DNA from: Epiperipatus broadwayi
Lineage: Eukaryota; Onychophora; Udeonychophora; Euonychophora; Peripatidae
Length of the DNA: 64,000 nt
Assembly (NCBI GenBank): GCA_028023455.1
Contig: JAQFVV010012537.1
Span: 1,614,001-1,678,000, forward strand
Direction of reading: 5' to 3'
The notes below the pieces were generated by a model. The model ran no database searches, was not told the DNA's origin, and saw only the letters and a list, made by a program, of their open reading frames with translations. Of this stretch, positions 11,069-22,618 are shown piece after piece; position 1 is the first letter of the stretch; each line of letters begins with the position of its first letter. A program made the position numbers and the translations under genes.

Positions 11069-11743
11069 ATTTATCTTTTTCACATGTATGTGGTTCATGG
11101 GTATTAGTTATATGAATAGAATAGATAGCTGTGGGGAACTTGAAAGTATGGATTCAAATCCCCATTAATTACATCTAGATTATATATATACACTGCACTT
11201 GTATTTCAGTATTCAATTTTCAGCATGTATTCTGCCCATTCTTCTTCAGTGTATTTAAATAACATATTAAGGTCCTACATATGACGGGTCAGATTGACTT
11301 AAGTTCAACATGGGTATGACTATAATATTGTATTATCAAGGATTGAGTATTCCATCATCACATTTTCAATGATAATAATAGCTGAAGAATTGGGAAGGAT
11401 TGAAGTCTGTTCATTAAAGCATATGGATTTGCTATCTTAATATAAATTGAGTACTGATTATATATAAGTATGGGAGATGATGATTCAGATCAACTGATGA
11501 ATACTGATGCATTTGAAAATCATTTATCTTTTCACATGTATGTGGTCATGTATATTGGTTATGTTGGATAGAATAGATAACTATAGGGAGCTTAAAAGTC
11601 TGGGTTCAAATACCCTTTATTATCTAGCTTAAATATATACCCTGTACTTGTATTTCAAGATTACATATTCTAAATAAAAAGATAGCCATGCAATATTCAA
11701 AGATTGAATTTAAAAAAAAGCTCTAGGAAATTTTGAAATCATT

Positions 11744-11786
11744 ATTGCAACAGGGCAGGTATAATCAAACCCTGTCCTGTTGCGAT
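11744..11786. repeat. Short hairpin
   Basis: ATTGCAACAGGGCAGG and CCTGTCCTGTTGCGAT pair at 14 of 16 positions around an 11-base loop. Its role is unknown. Confidence 0.5.
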
Positions 11787-12483
11787 AAGTAGACAAATAT
11801 GTATTCGTATACTTAGCGTATTATTAAATATATATATATATATTACTTTACTAACTTATTTACAAGTTGATGTATAATCAACAGTCATTTGCGTGGTCAT
11901 ATTGAATTGTAGATTTAGTTATTTCAATGAAAAAACTCATAAAAAAAAAATATGGAGGATATACACGTGCTCTGATTTTTTTTTCTTTTGCCAAACCCAG
12001 CTATACACATCGCTATGTATATGTAAGAGTGCGTTTTGAATTATTAAACATGAAAATTCACAAAATAAAAATATTTTGTTTGATAAACTTTTAAAAATAT
12101 ATATATTAAGTCAAAGAAAGAACTATAAATGCCAAGATGGAAAACAGTGATTTCCAGAACAATGAAAGTGACTGTTAATAAAAATCTTGGAATGTCGAGT
12201 TCTAATTAAATAATATTTAGAAAGAAAGAGGTGTAAAAAGCTTTTACAGGGCATTCCAATGAAAGCACATGGAATGTTAATTGGAAATGGAAAAAGGAAA
12301 ATGAATGAAAAGAAAGAATTAAGAGAAGGCGTGGACTCGGCAATTCCTGATTTGAAAAGAAAGATAAATTTTATAATTAAAAAAATAATAATTATTATAA
12401 GTTTGGTAGTGGAAGAAAGCAGACTTTAGACTTATATACAGAAATAATAATCCAGAGATCAATGTTATATATTGATAAAATAT

Positions 12484-12645
12484 GATCAGGCTGGGGTAGA
12501 AACTTCAATGTACAAGGTGTTCGAATCCTTCCCCTGAATGTATAGCAGCTGCCAATATCAGAGGAGATCAAGCCTGGAAAATGGCCTCAATAAGTAAATG
12601 TTGGATCATCATGAGATGTGTAAAATAAATAAATAAATAAATAGA
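12484..12645 (+). mobile_element. SINE-like element with AAAT tail
   Basis: GTGTTCGAATCCTT near 12519 fits a Pol III B box. The block from GATCAGGCTGGGG to ATGAGATGTGT is followed by a run of (AAAT) repeats ending near 12643, as at the 3' end of many SINEs. A partial relative lies at 2639-2710. No clear target duplication was found. Confidence 0.4.
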
Positions 12646-12874
12646 TTTCAGCCATGGAATCCGAACTTCAAAAGTCCGTTCATCGTCCAAGAACCGGAGA
12701 ATTCTCTTTCACCAGGTGAATCCAATCAATTCCCAGAGGAAAACAAGTACCTTTTTCTATTTGCTATATATGTGACTCTTCTTAGTAAGCTTACTCCACG
12801 TAATTCAGAAAACTGTTATTTGACCCAATTGTGAACTTAAATTTTCTTTTTCTTTTCGCACAGAGAGTTTAAAT

Positions 12875-13392
12875 CTGTGTTCTTCAACCCTTGGTCTGCG
12901 GACCAGTGCCAGGCCGCAGAAGTTTTTTACAGGTCCGCTGGTAGACTGGCAGGAAAGGTTGTAATAACAAAATAATAAGAATTTAAACTTTTAATTAATA
13001 TAAACAATTTTTATTTATTTTTTCATCTCATTTTTATCCAATTAAAAAAAAAGAAACAGAACGAAAACAAAATCTAATCAATCATACATAAATTAATTTG
13101 TTTTTCTAATTATCACAGATATTTATGGGGGGGGGGGGGTTGAATTAAATTTTTTATTACTTTTCTAAAAAAATTCAAAATTAAAAAGTTTTTATTATAC
13201 AAACTCCATATATATATATAACTGCATTTTGTATCTTTAACATTGTTGTTTTGATCTGTTATAACAATTATGCTTATCTAAGGATACGCAGTTTACATCT
13301 TTAAAAAAATTTATCTATAGACTTCTGCAGGTCTGCGAAACTGTATCCTTATTTTTACCGGTCCGCAGGTGTGAAAAGGTTGAAGACCACTG
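12875..13392. mobile_element. hAT-type MITE
   Basis: The ends read CTGTGTTCTTCAACCC on the left and CAGTGGTCTTCAACC as the reverse complement on the right. This is the CAGnGGTTCTCAACC-type terminus common to many hAT non-autonomous elements. Both ends continue into a matching block around GGTCTGCGGACC. It is flanked by 8 bp repeats GTTTAAAT and ATTTAAAT (7 of 8 identical), the hAT target size. The 518 bp interior encodes nothing. Confidence 0.8.
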
Positions 13393-13694
13393 ATTTAAAT
13401 TATTTCTTGCTGTCTTTATTAGCATATTAATTCATCCATAATTAAATCTTCATTGCAACATACATATTGTATCATATTTGTGGAGGGGGGGGCTTTGGTA
13501 AAGAAAAAAAAGAGTAAACTAACAAAAGGGAAAACTGATAGGAATCTTTGATAAATAATAATAAAAAAAATAGAATTGATTTGACTTATGTAAATATTAT
13601 TACTAATAAATATGTATAAAATGATGAATGGCTTTTTTTGTGTGTGTTTTTTTGAGTTTTTTTTTTTGAAGAAAAAAAAGAGGATTAGATCTAC

Positions 13695-13835
13695 TCCTGG
13701 TAATTTTACCACCTGCCCTGAGAAAGCAAGCCACAGGCCAGGTCATTTTACCATCCTATTACATACTTCCATATTATCCAGTATAATTCTTACCTATGGG
13801 TGAGATTGGTGCTTGGAGTCTTTAATTAGATGTCC
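13695..13835. repeat. Dispersed repeat D, copy 2
   Basis: It shares ordered blocks with 3250-3430 (CTGCCCTGAG, TATAATTCTTA, GATTGG.GCTTG). The family is not recognised. Confidence 0.45.
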
Positions 13836-14014
13836 ATAAATATACTGTGTATGATATTGAACAAAATTATATATGTATAGGACTTATAGCTTTGTTCATA
13901 TGCGTATATAGATATACACGCTCATACTTGCATAAAGACGAGTACTTTAAGAAACATAGGTAAAAGGGCACCAATTATAATGGTCGGGGTGTATTGGAAG
14001 CTTGAATCTTACCG

Positions 14015-14720
14015 TATCTGCCACACAGGGTGCCATCAGGCTATTTGAATCTGAAAAATTTATATAATAGGCAGATACATACTGCTAAGATCCAACTTTA
14101 TCTTATTTTTTATTACAACCGTCAGCCCTATTAGCTCATGGAGTAGCAGAGGTTTAAGCATATTTATTAAAATATATTTTTAATAAAGATTAAAAATAAA
14201 TAAACTAGATCACTGCCAGTATTAATAACACAAAAGATTTTATTGATGCATATATAAATAGGTGACAACACACAAACTTAAAAAATAATTACTATAAAAA
14301 ATTATGCTTTATGTTTCATTATTATTATTATTATTATTATTATTTTTTAACTTTAATTTTTAATCTTAGAATGTTGAGCATAGATAGGACACCTAGACAA
14401 TGCATTTAAAAGATTTTCAAAACATTTTGACTCCAGGGTAAAAGTCCGCAGCCACACCAATGCTCGCTTCCCAATATATATCAGCAACCAATGCAATGTG
14501 AACATATTAGCGTAGAACCATGTGGACAGGAATGTGCATCTGACAGCGTGATATTATTTGAAGAACATGACCTTCATTCAGTACAGGAATGTACGTCTGT
14601 CTGGTGATGGAAACATGCATATAAAATAATAAACGAGAAAATGCTACATATGGATGGTAGAGTGGTCTATCTTGCTGACTTATAGTTCCTATCCATAGAG
14701 CTGAAAGGGGGTCAATGTCA
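14015..14720 (+). mobile_element. Second copy of the transposon E sequence
   Basis: The blocks CAGGGTGCCATC, AAAAATTTATATAATAGGCAG and GATCCAACTTTAT match 36480-36555. CAGGAATGTACGTCTG near 14584 matches CAGGAATGTACATCTG near 36977, in the same order and orientation. This copy is diverged and I could not find its ends. Confidence 0.55.
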
Positions 14721-15329
14721 TGGAAAATACTCCACGTCCATTTCTAATGCCATGACTACCTCTTTGGGGTCATGCATTCAGTTGGGAAGGTTGCCCTGTG
14801 TGCTAACACACTTCGCATTACATTGATATAAACATCCATATATCTTTCCACCAGCATTGACACAACTACAAAACAAATAGTCCGAAATCAAAACCCCTTT
14901 TAACTACATATACTTAAACGAGTCTAAAAAAGTGAAAAATAGAGAAATTGTTGGCTTAATTATACACAAAATATCTAAATTTTAATAATATATAAATTGA
15001 CTAGAAGCAAACATTAATATCAATATTTTAAAATATATATTTACAAAGACAACCATAAGAACAAGATAGACACCAAATTATTATATTACTAATATTAATA
15101 CATAAAATGAAGTGCAGAGTAGGAATATATTTTCCTCTAAATTAGTAGAACTTTGTTATAAAAAGGCATTTGATTCTAGAAGCATTTTTATGGTGATTAA
15201 AGTTTTAGAATATCATTTCAGAAATATTTTACAAATGATATGGTCATTTTTGTGAATAAGGTTTCAAGCACAAAATGTTATAAGAACTATCTGATTATTA
15301 TAAAATTATTTTATACATCCTACTCTTTT

Positions 15330-15420
15330 GCCACTTTATATAAGCTTTAGTAATCAATAGATGCTAAATAGTAGTGCTTATTAAATCCTTATTGAGAACT
15401 GTCCTATCCAAATGGCTTTC
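15330..15420 (+). mobile_element. Family A fragment
   Basis: AAGCTTTAGTAATCAATAGA through TTAAATCCTTATTGAGAACT follows, with changes, the terminal segment of family A (AAGCTAGAGTAATCAATGGA ... AAATCCCCATCTAGTGCC). It is short and old, with no hammerhead. Confidence 0.45.
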
Positions 15421-16577
15421 ATAAATAATAAATTAAAAAAAGATTCTAACATCATGTGATATTTTGTTATGCATGTATAAAAGTAGAAAAAAGACTAAAG
15501 TAATGCTCAAGAGTTTGAAAAAAAAAAATTAGAAATTAATCATCATAAATATTTTAATCAAATTACTAATATAGACAAAATTTATTTCAATTTATTTTAC
15601 TTGTATCAAACTTTTTGCACTACCTATTTTAGATGAAAATATTATATGATCATAAAACATAAGTCATATCTTTTCAGATATCTTTGTTTATAATGCTCCA
15701 AGAATGTTGAAATTTTTAATTATATTTTAAAAAATAAAACCTAAAGGGTGCATCTAATCACAGAATTATTGTTAGATGGAAAGTTTTTATTATAAATAAT
15801 ATTACAAGAGTAATATATCTATGCTGGAAAGCTAATAAATGTAATCTGTTTTTATGTATCTAAGATTTGTATAATTATTAAAAAATCAATGCTATAACAT
15901 AAAGCATTCATCAAAATATTAAAATAAATATATTAGGTATGACATAAAAAGAATGAAAGCAAGATGCATAGATTAAAAAAATATCATTAATATCATTGAA
16001 ACAATTATGTAGCTGAAATAAAGTTTTGTTAAATATATTGTTAGAAAAAATAACCATACATGTAAAGCTAAAATTCTCTTAAAATGGATTGCAAATATTT
16101 TAAAAGATTTAAAGAAGACTGCATATGAGATAGATAAGTAAGTTAAAAAAGTTTTCTTGAATGATGTACAGTTGGAAATTCGCCTTTTAGTGTGAGGAAA
16201 TATTAACATTTTAATTATTCACACTAGATATACTAACGCTGACATTGCAACATATTAGTAATATATTGTAATCTTATATTTTAACTTCTAAATTAGTAAG
16301 CATAATCATAAACAGCAAAAAATTTTATTGGCTTATTAAATAGAACCAATTTCCATTTCTATTACTATATTATTGTTGCGAATAATAAATTTTAAAAAAT
16401 GATATGTCTCTTATAATACTGTTTAATGTAAGTAATTAATAAAATTATCCAAGATGTCTTTTGGTCAGACTTTATGAATTATAACATGCCAGAAAATTTT
16501 TCTTTATTTTAAAGTGCGGTTAAAAAAAATTTTTGTATGAAAAATAAAAAACACACACATACATAAAACTAATACTA
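15421..16577. other. AT-rich intron sequence without recognised features
   Basis: No repeat family or coding trace was recognised here. Confidence 0.5.
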
Positions 16578-16694
16578 TAAAAAATATATATAATTTTCTT
16601 CTTCTTCCTCCTTTCCTTATGTATTGATTTCTATATTTACATATGATACCATTTCCAACTTTCTTATATACTTAAAAATACTATTTTTTACACC

Positions 16695-16745
16695 AAAACT
16701 TTACTCTTACAGTTTTGACTGTCATGCAGTCATCATCAGAACTAC
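16695..16745 (-). ncRNA. Hammerhead-like motif in Penelope terminal region, left copy
   Basis: On the minus strand, CTGATGA (16733-16739) is followed by GACTG, loop CATGA and CAGTC, a perfect five-pair stem II extendable by T-A. Then comes AAAAC. The G of GAAAC is A, consistent with decay of TCGAAAC at a CpG. A short ACT/AGT stem III is possible, followed by triplet GTA. It is probably inactive. Confidence 0.5.
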
Positions 16746-17239
16746 AATATCCAAATATATAATCATACAATTAATACATTATATTTATATACATAACAAC
16801 ATACATCTTAGCCTGACCATTATAAATAATCATTTTCCATTTTATTATTCTACTCTTAACTAATTTTATTTTCTTATTTATAGTATTTTATTATTAAATT
16901 ATTTTCAAACAATTTTATTATAATTTTAAAACTTTAATCTTTAAACTCTACTATTTAATCTATCATTTTATTATCTTTTTAATTATATTTTCTTAATTAC
17001 TTCTAAACTTAATTTATTTTTATTATATATTTAACCATTAACTTTTTTACATTATAAATTACCTTTTTATTTCATTACTAAATACTTACATCTTTATAAT
17101 CCTATTTCCAAAAACCAACTGAAAAATTTCCAAAATTCTTATACTTGTTTAGCAACTCACTCTATCATCATTTTCTTCAATTTAATTTTTAAACCTTTTT
17201 ATATTCAAATTATTAATAATAATAATAACTATAATAATT

Positions 17240-17400
17240 CATAAAATTATTGTCTTTACCACAAAATCCTTATTAAGATTTGGTTTTATATTTTTAATCA
17301 ATATTATCTCTTTAATTTTCCTATCCTTTCTATTACTTGTATAATTAATCATTTTATACTATCCTTCTCAAACCTATGACCTTTTTCTAATGAATACAAT
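17240..17400 (-). pseudogene. GIY-YIG endonuclease C-terminus, Penelope-like, left copy
   Basis: The minus-strand frame reads KGHRFEKD, then after a frameshift INYTSNRKDRKIKE, and then LIKNIKPNLNKDF. The pattern of a basic stretch, an IKE.. helix and IK..KPNLN is typical of the end of the GIY-YIG domain in Penelope-like elements. Only this tail remains. A GIY-YIG domain from another element type is possible. Confidence 0.55.
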
Positions 17401-17410
17401 TAAATAGGTG

Positions 17411-17560
17411 ACCTTTCACCATACTTATGTTTGAGAAGGATGGTATAAAAATAATTAATTATACAGGTAATAGAAGAGATAGAAAAATTAAAGAGGCAAT
17501 ATTAATTAAAAATATAAAACCAAATTTTAATAGTGATTTTGGGGTAAAGACAATAATTAT
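17411..17560 (+). pseudogene. GIY-YIG endonuclease C-terminus, Penelope-like, right copy
   Basis: The open frame starting in this segment reads FEKDGIKIINYTGNRRDRK, then IKEAILIKNIKPNFNSDFG. It is the mirror image of the left copy and slightly better preserved, with no frameshift in this stretch. It is cut downstream by a 246 bp insertion at 17576. The rest of the protein, including the reverse transcriptase, is absent. Confidence 0.6.
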
Positions 17561-17575
17561 ACGAATAATTATAAT

Positions 17576-17821
17576 ACAAAAGTGCTTCGAAAACTGTGTA
17601 CCAAAATTATTTAAGTAAAATACTATTGGCACTATTAACACCTAACCTGCAAAGCTACTGTTTACTTTATTACTAAATTTCTCTGCTGAGTGCTTTCAAG
17701 AGACATGCTCCCATATTCATAGCTCTGAGTGAAGTAACTCTGTGATTATATGCAAATTATACAGGGTTAAAGGTCAATTGCTCCATTTCTTCGATATCAA
17801 GAAACGTGTGTCTTTATGATT
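17576..17821. mobile_element. 246 bp retroposon-like insertion
   Basis: It interrupts the right Penelope copy relative to the left copy. It is bracketed by a perfect 13 bp repeat, GAATAATTATAAT (17563-17575 and 17822-17834). It starts ACAAAAGTGCTTCG and has no reading frame. The family is not recognised. A SINE or single retrozyme unit is possible, but I find no hammerhead core. Confidence 0.6.
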
Positions 17822-17987
17822 GAATAATTATAATTATTATTAATAATAGTTTGAATATAAAAAGGTTTAAAAATTAAGTTGAAGAAAATGATGATAGAAG
17901 GAGTTGTTAAACAAGTGTAAGAATTTTTAAAAATTTGTCAGTTTTTGGAAATAAGATTATAAAGATGTAAATATTTAGTAATGTGAT

Positions 17988-18615
17988 TGTTATATATATA
18001 TAGAATAATAACAATATAGGATAATAACAATTGACAATGATTGCAGATTGTCAAGCTAATTTCGTAACTAGTGTATATAGCATGTAATAAATCAGTGGAA
18101 CCCGCATCTAACGTCTGACAGATACAGGTCACCAACTACTCTAGAAATATAAAGAAATCAAACGAGACCGACACACGACAGGTATAAAAACAAAAGTCAA
18201 AAGACTCTCGAAGTCTTTTTCCTGCTACAGTGCTGGCATGTGCATGTTCAAGGATACAATATCCTAGGTACTCGGCACCTGAAGGTAATCCAGCCGACCA
18301 GAACTGTTAACAAATCATACTGATCTTTTATTATTTTATAATGCCCAACTGGGCTCTTCATGATTAAGTAATTTATGCCTGTCACAGGTAGAGTGAACTT
18401 ATTTATAAACTTTTAACTTTGGAATGCGGGGAGCATTAGGATATTAAGATCCCCAACTGTTGTAGTTAGTTCTCCATATTATATATATATGTGTGTTATC
18501 TATTTACGTATATTAACCTATTTATTGTATATTAAACTATTATATTCAATACCTTGTCTGTTTACTAAACTAAATTTATCATTGCTGATTCGTAGGCAAA
18601 AGCCGGGACACAGCA
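17988..18615 (+). repeat. 5' LTR
   Basis: It starts TGTTATATATA and ends GACACAGCA, with TG...CA termini. A TATA-like GTATAAAAAC lies at about 18181, a likely promoter element. It aligns end to end with 22619-23240. Confidence 0.93.
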
Positions 18616-18622
18616 AATTAAG

Positions 18623-18637
18623 TGGCGCAGTTAGGAG
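18623..18637 (+). promoter_or_regulatory. Primer-binding site
   Basis: TGGCGCAGTTAGGAG starts eight bases after the 5' LTR. TGG at the start matches the CCA end of a tRNA. The TGGCGCAGT start resembles the site in Mag-group elements, where a tRNA-Ser primer has been proposed; that tRNA identity is from memory. Confidence 0.6.
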
Positions 18638-18721
18638 TAAACCTTGTAAACAGGGAAGGGGGAACTATTAGGAAATAGCGGTTAATAGCAAAACTTGAAC
18701 GGTTTAGATTCGTAATAAAAA

Positions 18722-19663
18722 ATGTATTCGTTGGGTCAAAATAGCATAGGAGAATTCTGTGTAGATAACGTGTCTGAATGGCCATTATATATAACCCAAA
18801 TAGAAAATTTTTTTACTTTGAATGGGTTACATGATAAGAAAAAGAAACTCGCAGCACTCATGTGTTTTGCGGGCAAGAGGGTGATCGAAGTTATAAGTAA
18901 ATATTTTGAACTGCCATTGCCTGAGAAGGTTAAATATGAAGAAGTAATTAAAAAATTAAATGAACATTTTAGCCCATGTCCGTCTCGTCATATTGCGAGA
19001 TTAACCCTACATAATAGAAAGCAACTAAAGGGCGAGAAAATAAAAGAGTATAATTTGGCTTTGAAAGAATTAGCTAAAGATTGTGGGTACGGCGATTTTG
19101 TAGAGGAAATCCTTATGGATCAACTACTCTGGGGGATAGTGGATGATAGGCTTAGACAACAATTGTTAGTTGAACCAGAATTAACATATGAAATGGCCAT
19201 TAAGAAGGGCATGGCATACGAGCTCATTTTAGAGCAAGCTCAGGCTTTTAGAGCAAGGCCGGAAGAGAACGCAAAAATTGGCATTTTCAAGACAAGCAAT
19301 GAGAACGGTAGCCCTCGTGAGTCAAAAAGTAATCACACTAAAATTACCTGTTACTGTTGTGGTAAATTAGGCCATACTAAGAAAGAGTGCAAATGGAACA
19401 AAACTTCATGTTTCAAATGCGGTAAAAAAGGGCATTTGGCGCTAGTGTGTAAAAAAGAGGATAAAATTGAAAACCCTATGTCAGAAAGTAGGGGAGGGAA
19501 ATTAATAAAAAAAACCACAATTAAAAATCTATACGTGAAAGAGATAAAGCAGTTTATGATTAAAGTTAAAATTCAGGAAAAGGAAATAGAAATGGAAATA
19601 GTCAGTGGGTCAGTTATTTCTATAATGTGTCTTACAGATTGGGAAAGTTTAGTCAGCAACTAA
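18722..19663 (+). pseudogene. gag: gag with start of protease
   Basis: An open frame of 313 residues encodes the structural polyprotein. An N-terminal capsid-type helical region is followed by two CCHC zinc knuckles at about residues 210 and 229 (CYCCGKLGH and CFKCGKKGH), which bind RNA. The frame then runs into the start of the protease. The expected D-T/S-G active site reads VSGS near residue 295, so the catalytic aspartate is lost. A stop follows at 19661. It starts at an ATG about 105 bp past the LTR. Length and zinc-knuckle number fit the Mag clade. Confidence 0.85.
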
Positions 19664-19697
19664 TTTTAAGAGTTCGCTAGAGAAAACTAGCGTTAAC

Positions 19698-21702
19698 GTG
19701 AAAGACGTAAATGATCACAAGCTTAAAATTTGCGGACAGATTACAGCGCCAATCCAGTATAACGGTAAAAAACGAAATCTACGGTTATATATCGTAAATG
19801 CAAAAATTAATCCCATTATAGGTAGAGATTGGTTCAGTGAATTAGGAATAGAAATTAATATTATTAAAGGGATTTCTGTAGAACAGGAAATAACTAGAAA
19901 ATACCCAGAGCTTTTTAACGAAGAATTAGGGTTGATAAATACTAAACCAGTCAAAATAGAATTATTAGAAAATGCACATCCTGTAGTTTGCAAACCATGA
20001 AAAGTGCCGTTTGCGCAAAGAGTGAAGGTTGAAGATAAACTTAAATCTAATCTTTAGTCAAAAAAGGAGTATTAATGCCCATCGAAAGCTCTGATTGGGC
20101 TACACCATTAGTGATAATAACTAAACCAAATGGGGATGTTAGGTTGTGTGGGGATTACCGGGTTACAATAAATAAATATTTAAATAGGGGAGCCTACCCA
20201 GTCCCAAATGTAAGGGAAATATTGGCGGGGCTACAAAACATTTTGTATTTTGCCCAAGTTAGATCTAAACTCGGCATTCCATCAGATTCATGTAACGGAT
20301 AAATCAGCAAAAAAATGAGCACTTACGACTCATATGGGCTTATATAAATGCAACAGACTACCGTTTGGTATTTCTATAGTGCCGAATATAAAGATTAATG
20401 CTTTGTTACAAGGTTTAGAGGGAGTCATTCCATACTTCGATGATATACTCATCATGGCAAATTCGGAAGATAAGTTACGAGAAAGGCTCCTCACTGTGTG
20501 TGAGAAATTACAGAAATTAGGCGTAAAACTGAACGCACAAAAGACTGTATGGATGGAAAAAGAACTAACCTTTTTAGGTCACTTAATTTCAGACAGGGGC
20601 AAGAAACCATCACCCCAGAAAGTAACGGCAGTGATGAATGCCTCTCCACCAATCAATGTCAAACAGCTGCAAGCATTTTTGGGATTGATGAACTTTCTGA
20701 AGCCTTTCTTGAAGAACAAGGCTCAGATTGCAAAACCCTTGTATGATTTATTAAAAAAGAATCAAAAGTGGAAATGGCAAAAAGTGCATCAAGAGGCTTT
20801 CCAGCAAACGAAAGCTTTACTATCATCAGATAAACTGTTAGTGCATTATAATAGCACTTTAGAAGTACGTTTAACCACTGATGCATCTGAATGGGGAGTA
20901 GGAGCAGTACTATCTTATCCATGCTACAAAAGAGAGCGCCCCATTGCATATGCATCAAGGACTCTTTCAAAAGCAGAGAGGAACTACAGCCAATTAGACA
21001 AAGAGGCGCTGGCTATTATTTTTGGCCTTAAAAAATATCATCAATTCCTGTTTGGCAGAAACTTTACAATAATCACTGATCACAAACCACTACTTGGAAT
21101 TCTAGGCCACGATAGACTGGCACCTGAACACTTAAGCCCACGCATGATGTGGTGGAGAAATATTTTGGCAGGATATGATTATATACTCCAATATCAAAAA
21201 GGCAAAGAAATAGCACATGCAGATGCGCTGTCACGAATTCCAGATAAACAAGAGAAAATTAGTACTGAGGTTGAAATAAATTATATAGATGCATTAAACT
21301 CGGACATATTAAATAGTAAAAGGGTAGCAAATTGGACAAATGCCGATCAGGGCTACCAGATATTAAAGCAATGGATTTAAAATGGATGGCCAGATTCAAG
21401 GCCTGAATATGTTGATCCAAGTTTTTGGGCAAATAGAAGTAAATTATCAACTTGTAAAGACTGTGTGCTAATGGGTGATCAGGTTGTGATTCCTATGGAG
21501 GGCAGACAACAAGTTTTAAATTTACTGCATGAAGGGCACCCAATAGTGGTACAGGCAAAAGCACCAGCTCGTAACTACATATGGTGGCCAAAAATATCAA
21601 GAGACATCGAGCAAAATATTAAAAAATGTGCACCATGTCAGAGACAGATGAATATGCCAACCAAAGAGTACAACTCATGGCCAAAGGCAACAACAGCTTG
21701 GT
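19698..21702 (+). pseudogene. pol: pol: protease end, reverse transcriptase, RNase H, integrase start (broken)
   Basis: The segment to 20000 holds the end of the protease and ends in a stop. The reverse transcriptase begins near 20030 and has stops near 20000 and 20056. The part before the active site has lost bases around 20260-20330, where the first catalytic aspartate should be. The YFDDILIM active-site box near 20432 is intact. RNase H follows (TTDASEWGVGAV near 20875, ITDHKPLLG near 21075). A stop at 21378 and another at 21702 separate it from the integrase. The H-H-C-C zinc motif (HEGHP, CAPCQRQ) lies at 21528-21640. Domain order and sequence character are of the gypsy/Mag (K02A2.6-like) type. 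Confidence 0.85.
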
Positions 21703-21709
21703 AAAGACT

Positions 21710-22582
21710 TCACATAGACCATGCTGGTCCAATAAATGGAAAGATACTATTGGTGATTGTTGATGCATATTCAAAGTGGACAGAGTGTAGAATAGTAAAA
21801 GACATTAGTGCCAATGAAACGGTTAAGATACTAAGTGCAGTATTTGCTTGCCATGGACTGCCAGAAACAATTGTGTCTGACAATGGAACAGCATTTACAG
21901 CTACAGAAACTGAAGAATATTTCCAGAAGAATGGTATCAAACACATACGGACACCAGCTTACCACCTGGAGTTGAATGGACTAGCGGAAAAGGCAGTACA
22001 GAATATAAAAAAAGCCTTAAAAAATTAGATAACCAATATCTTCTGAGTGCTATCAATGATGCAATGCTACATCAACATTCCGCCATCAACAGCTATGGGA
22101 ATGTCACCAGCAGAACTACTAATGGGCAGGAAATTGTGCATTAAATTATCATTACTGCTTCCAAACCCAACCGAAAAAATGGATAGTGAAAATTATTCAA
22201 ACATTTTTGCAAAAGGAGATAGAGTTTGGGTCCAGGATATGCTGTGCAAAAATAGGTAGAAGGGATAATTACAAAACTGTTATCACAGCATATAGTAATC
22301 ATCCAGTTACAAGATGGCACAACATATAGAAGACATATAAACCATCTCAGACACCGCGTTGTAGAAGAACTGCAAATGTTGACACATATACCAAATGAAG
22401 CAGGATTACAGGACCAAGAGAAATTGGATATAGAGCAACAAGCAGAAACAAAAGAAGAGACAACACCTGACATTAATGAAACAGATGTGATTCCTATGCC
22501 AAAGCCAGATGAAGGAACAACGGATATATGCAGACCAAAAAGGAAAACACAAAAGCCGTTTAAATTGAGAGACTATGTCTAA
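21710..22582 (+). pseudogene. pol: pol: integrase core and C-terminus (broken)
   Basis: The integrase catalytic core shows its three acidic positions: IVDAYSKW, VSDNGTAF and the glutamate in LNGLAEKAV. A stop at about 22026 and a frameshift near 22040 and again near 22260 break it. The C-terminal part ends in the basic RPKRKTQKP segment near 22530 and stops at 22580. This is just upstream of the polypurine tract, as is usual for the last gene of such elements. Confidence 0.82.
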
Positions 22583-22605
22583 ATAATAGAGAAGCCATTT
22601 CTGGA

Positions 22606-22618
22606 GTAAGGGGAGGAG
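22606..22618 (+). promoter_or_regulatory. Polypurine tract
   Basis: AAGGGGAGGAG lies immediately before the 3' LTR, the usual plus-strand primer. The same motif marks the minus-strand remnant at 32385. Confidence 0.8.

Larger units (their letters stand above)
10014..11662. mobile_element. Hammerhead foldback element, family B
   Basis: A perfect 15 bp direct repeat, ACATATTCTAAATAA, brackets the insertion (9999-10013 and 11663-11677). The left half is two head-to-tail units on the minus strand: the core motif positions 10144 and 10611 give a period of 467 bp. The right half is two units on the plus strand (11026 and 11494, period 468). The inversion point is near 10850. Three of the four units still show a hammerhead motif. 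The sequence is unrelated to family A. A B-box-like element (GGTTCAAATACCC near 11604) hints at a tRNA-like Pol III promoter. No protein is encoded. Confidence 0.75.

Noticed and set aside
13129-13141. Long G run as a functional G-quadruplex
   Set aside because: It is a single homopolymer inside the hAT MITE, with no spaced G tracts.
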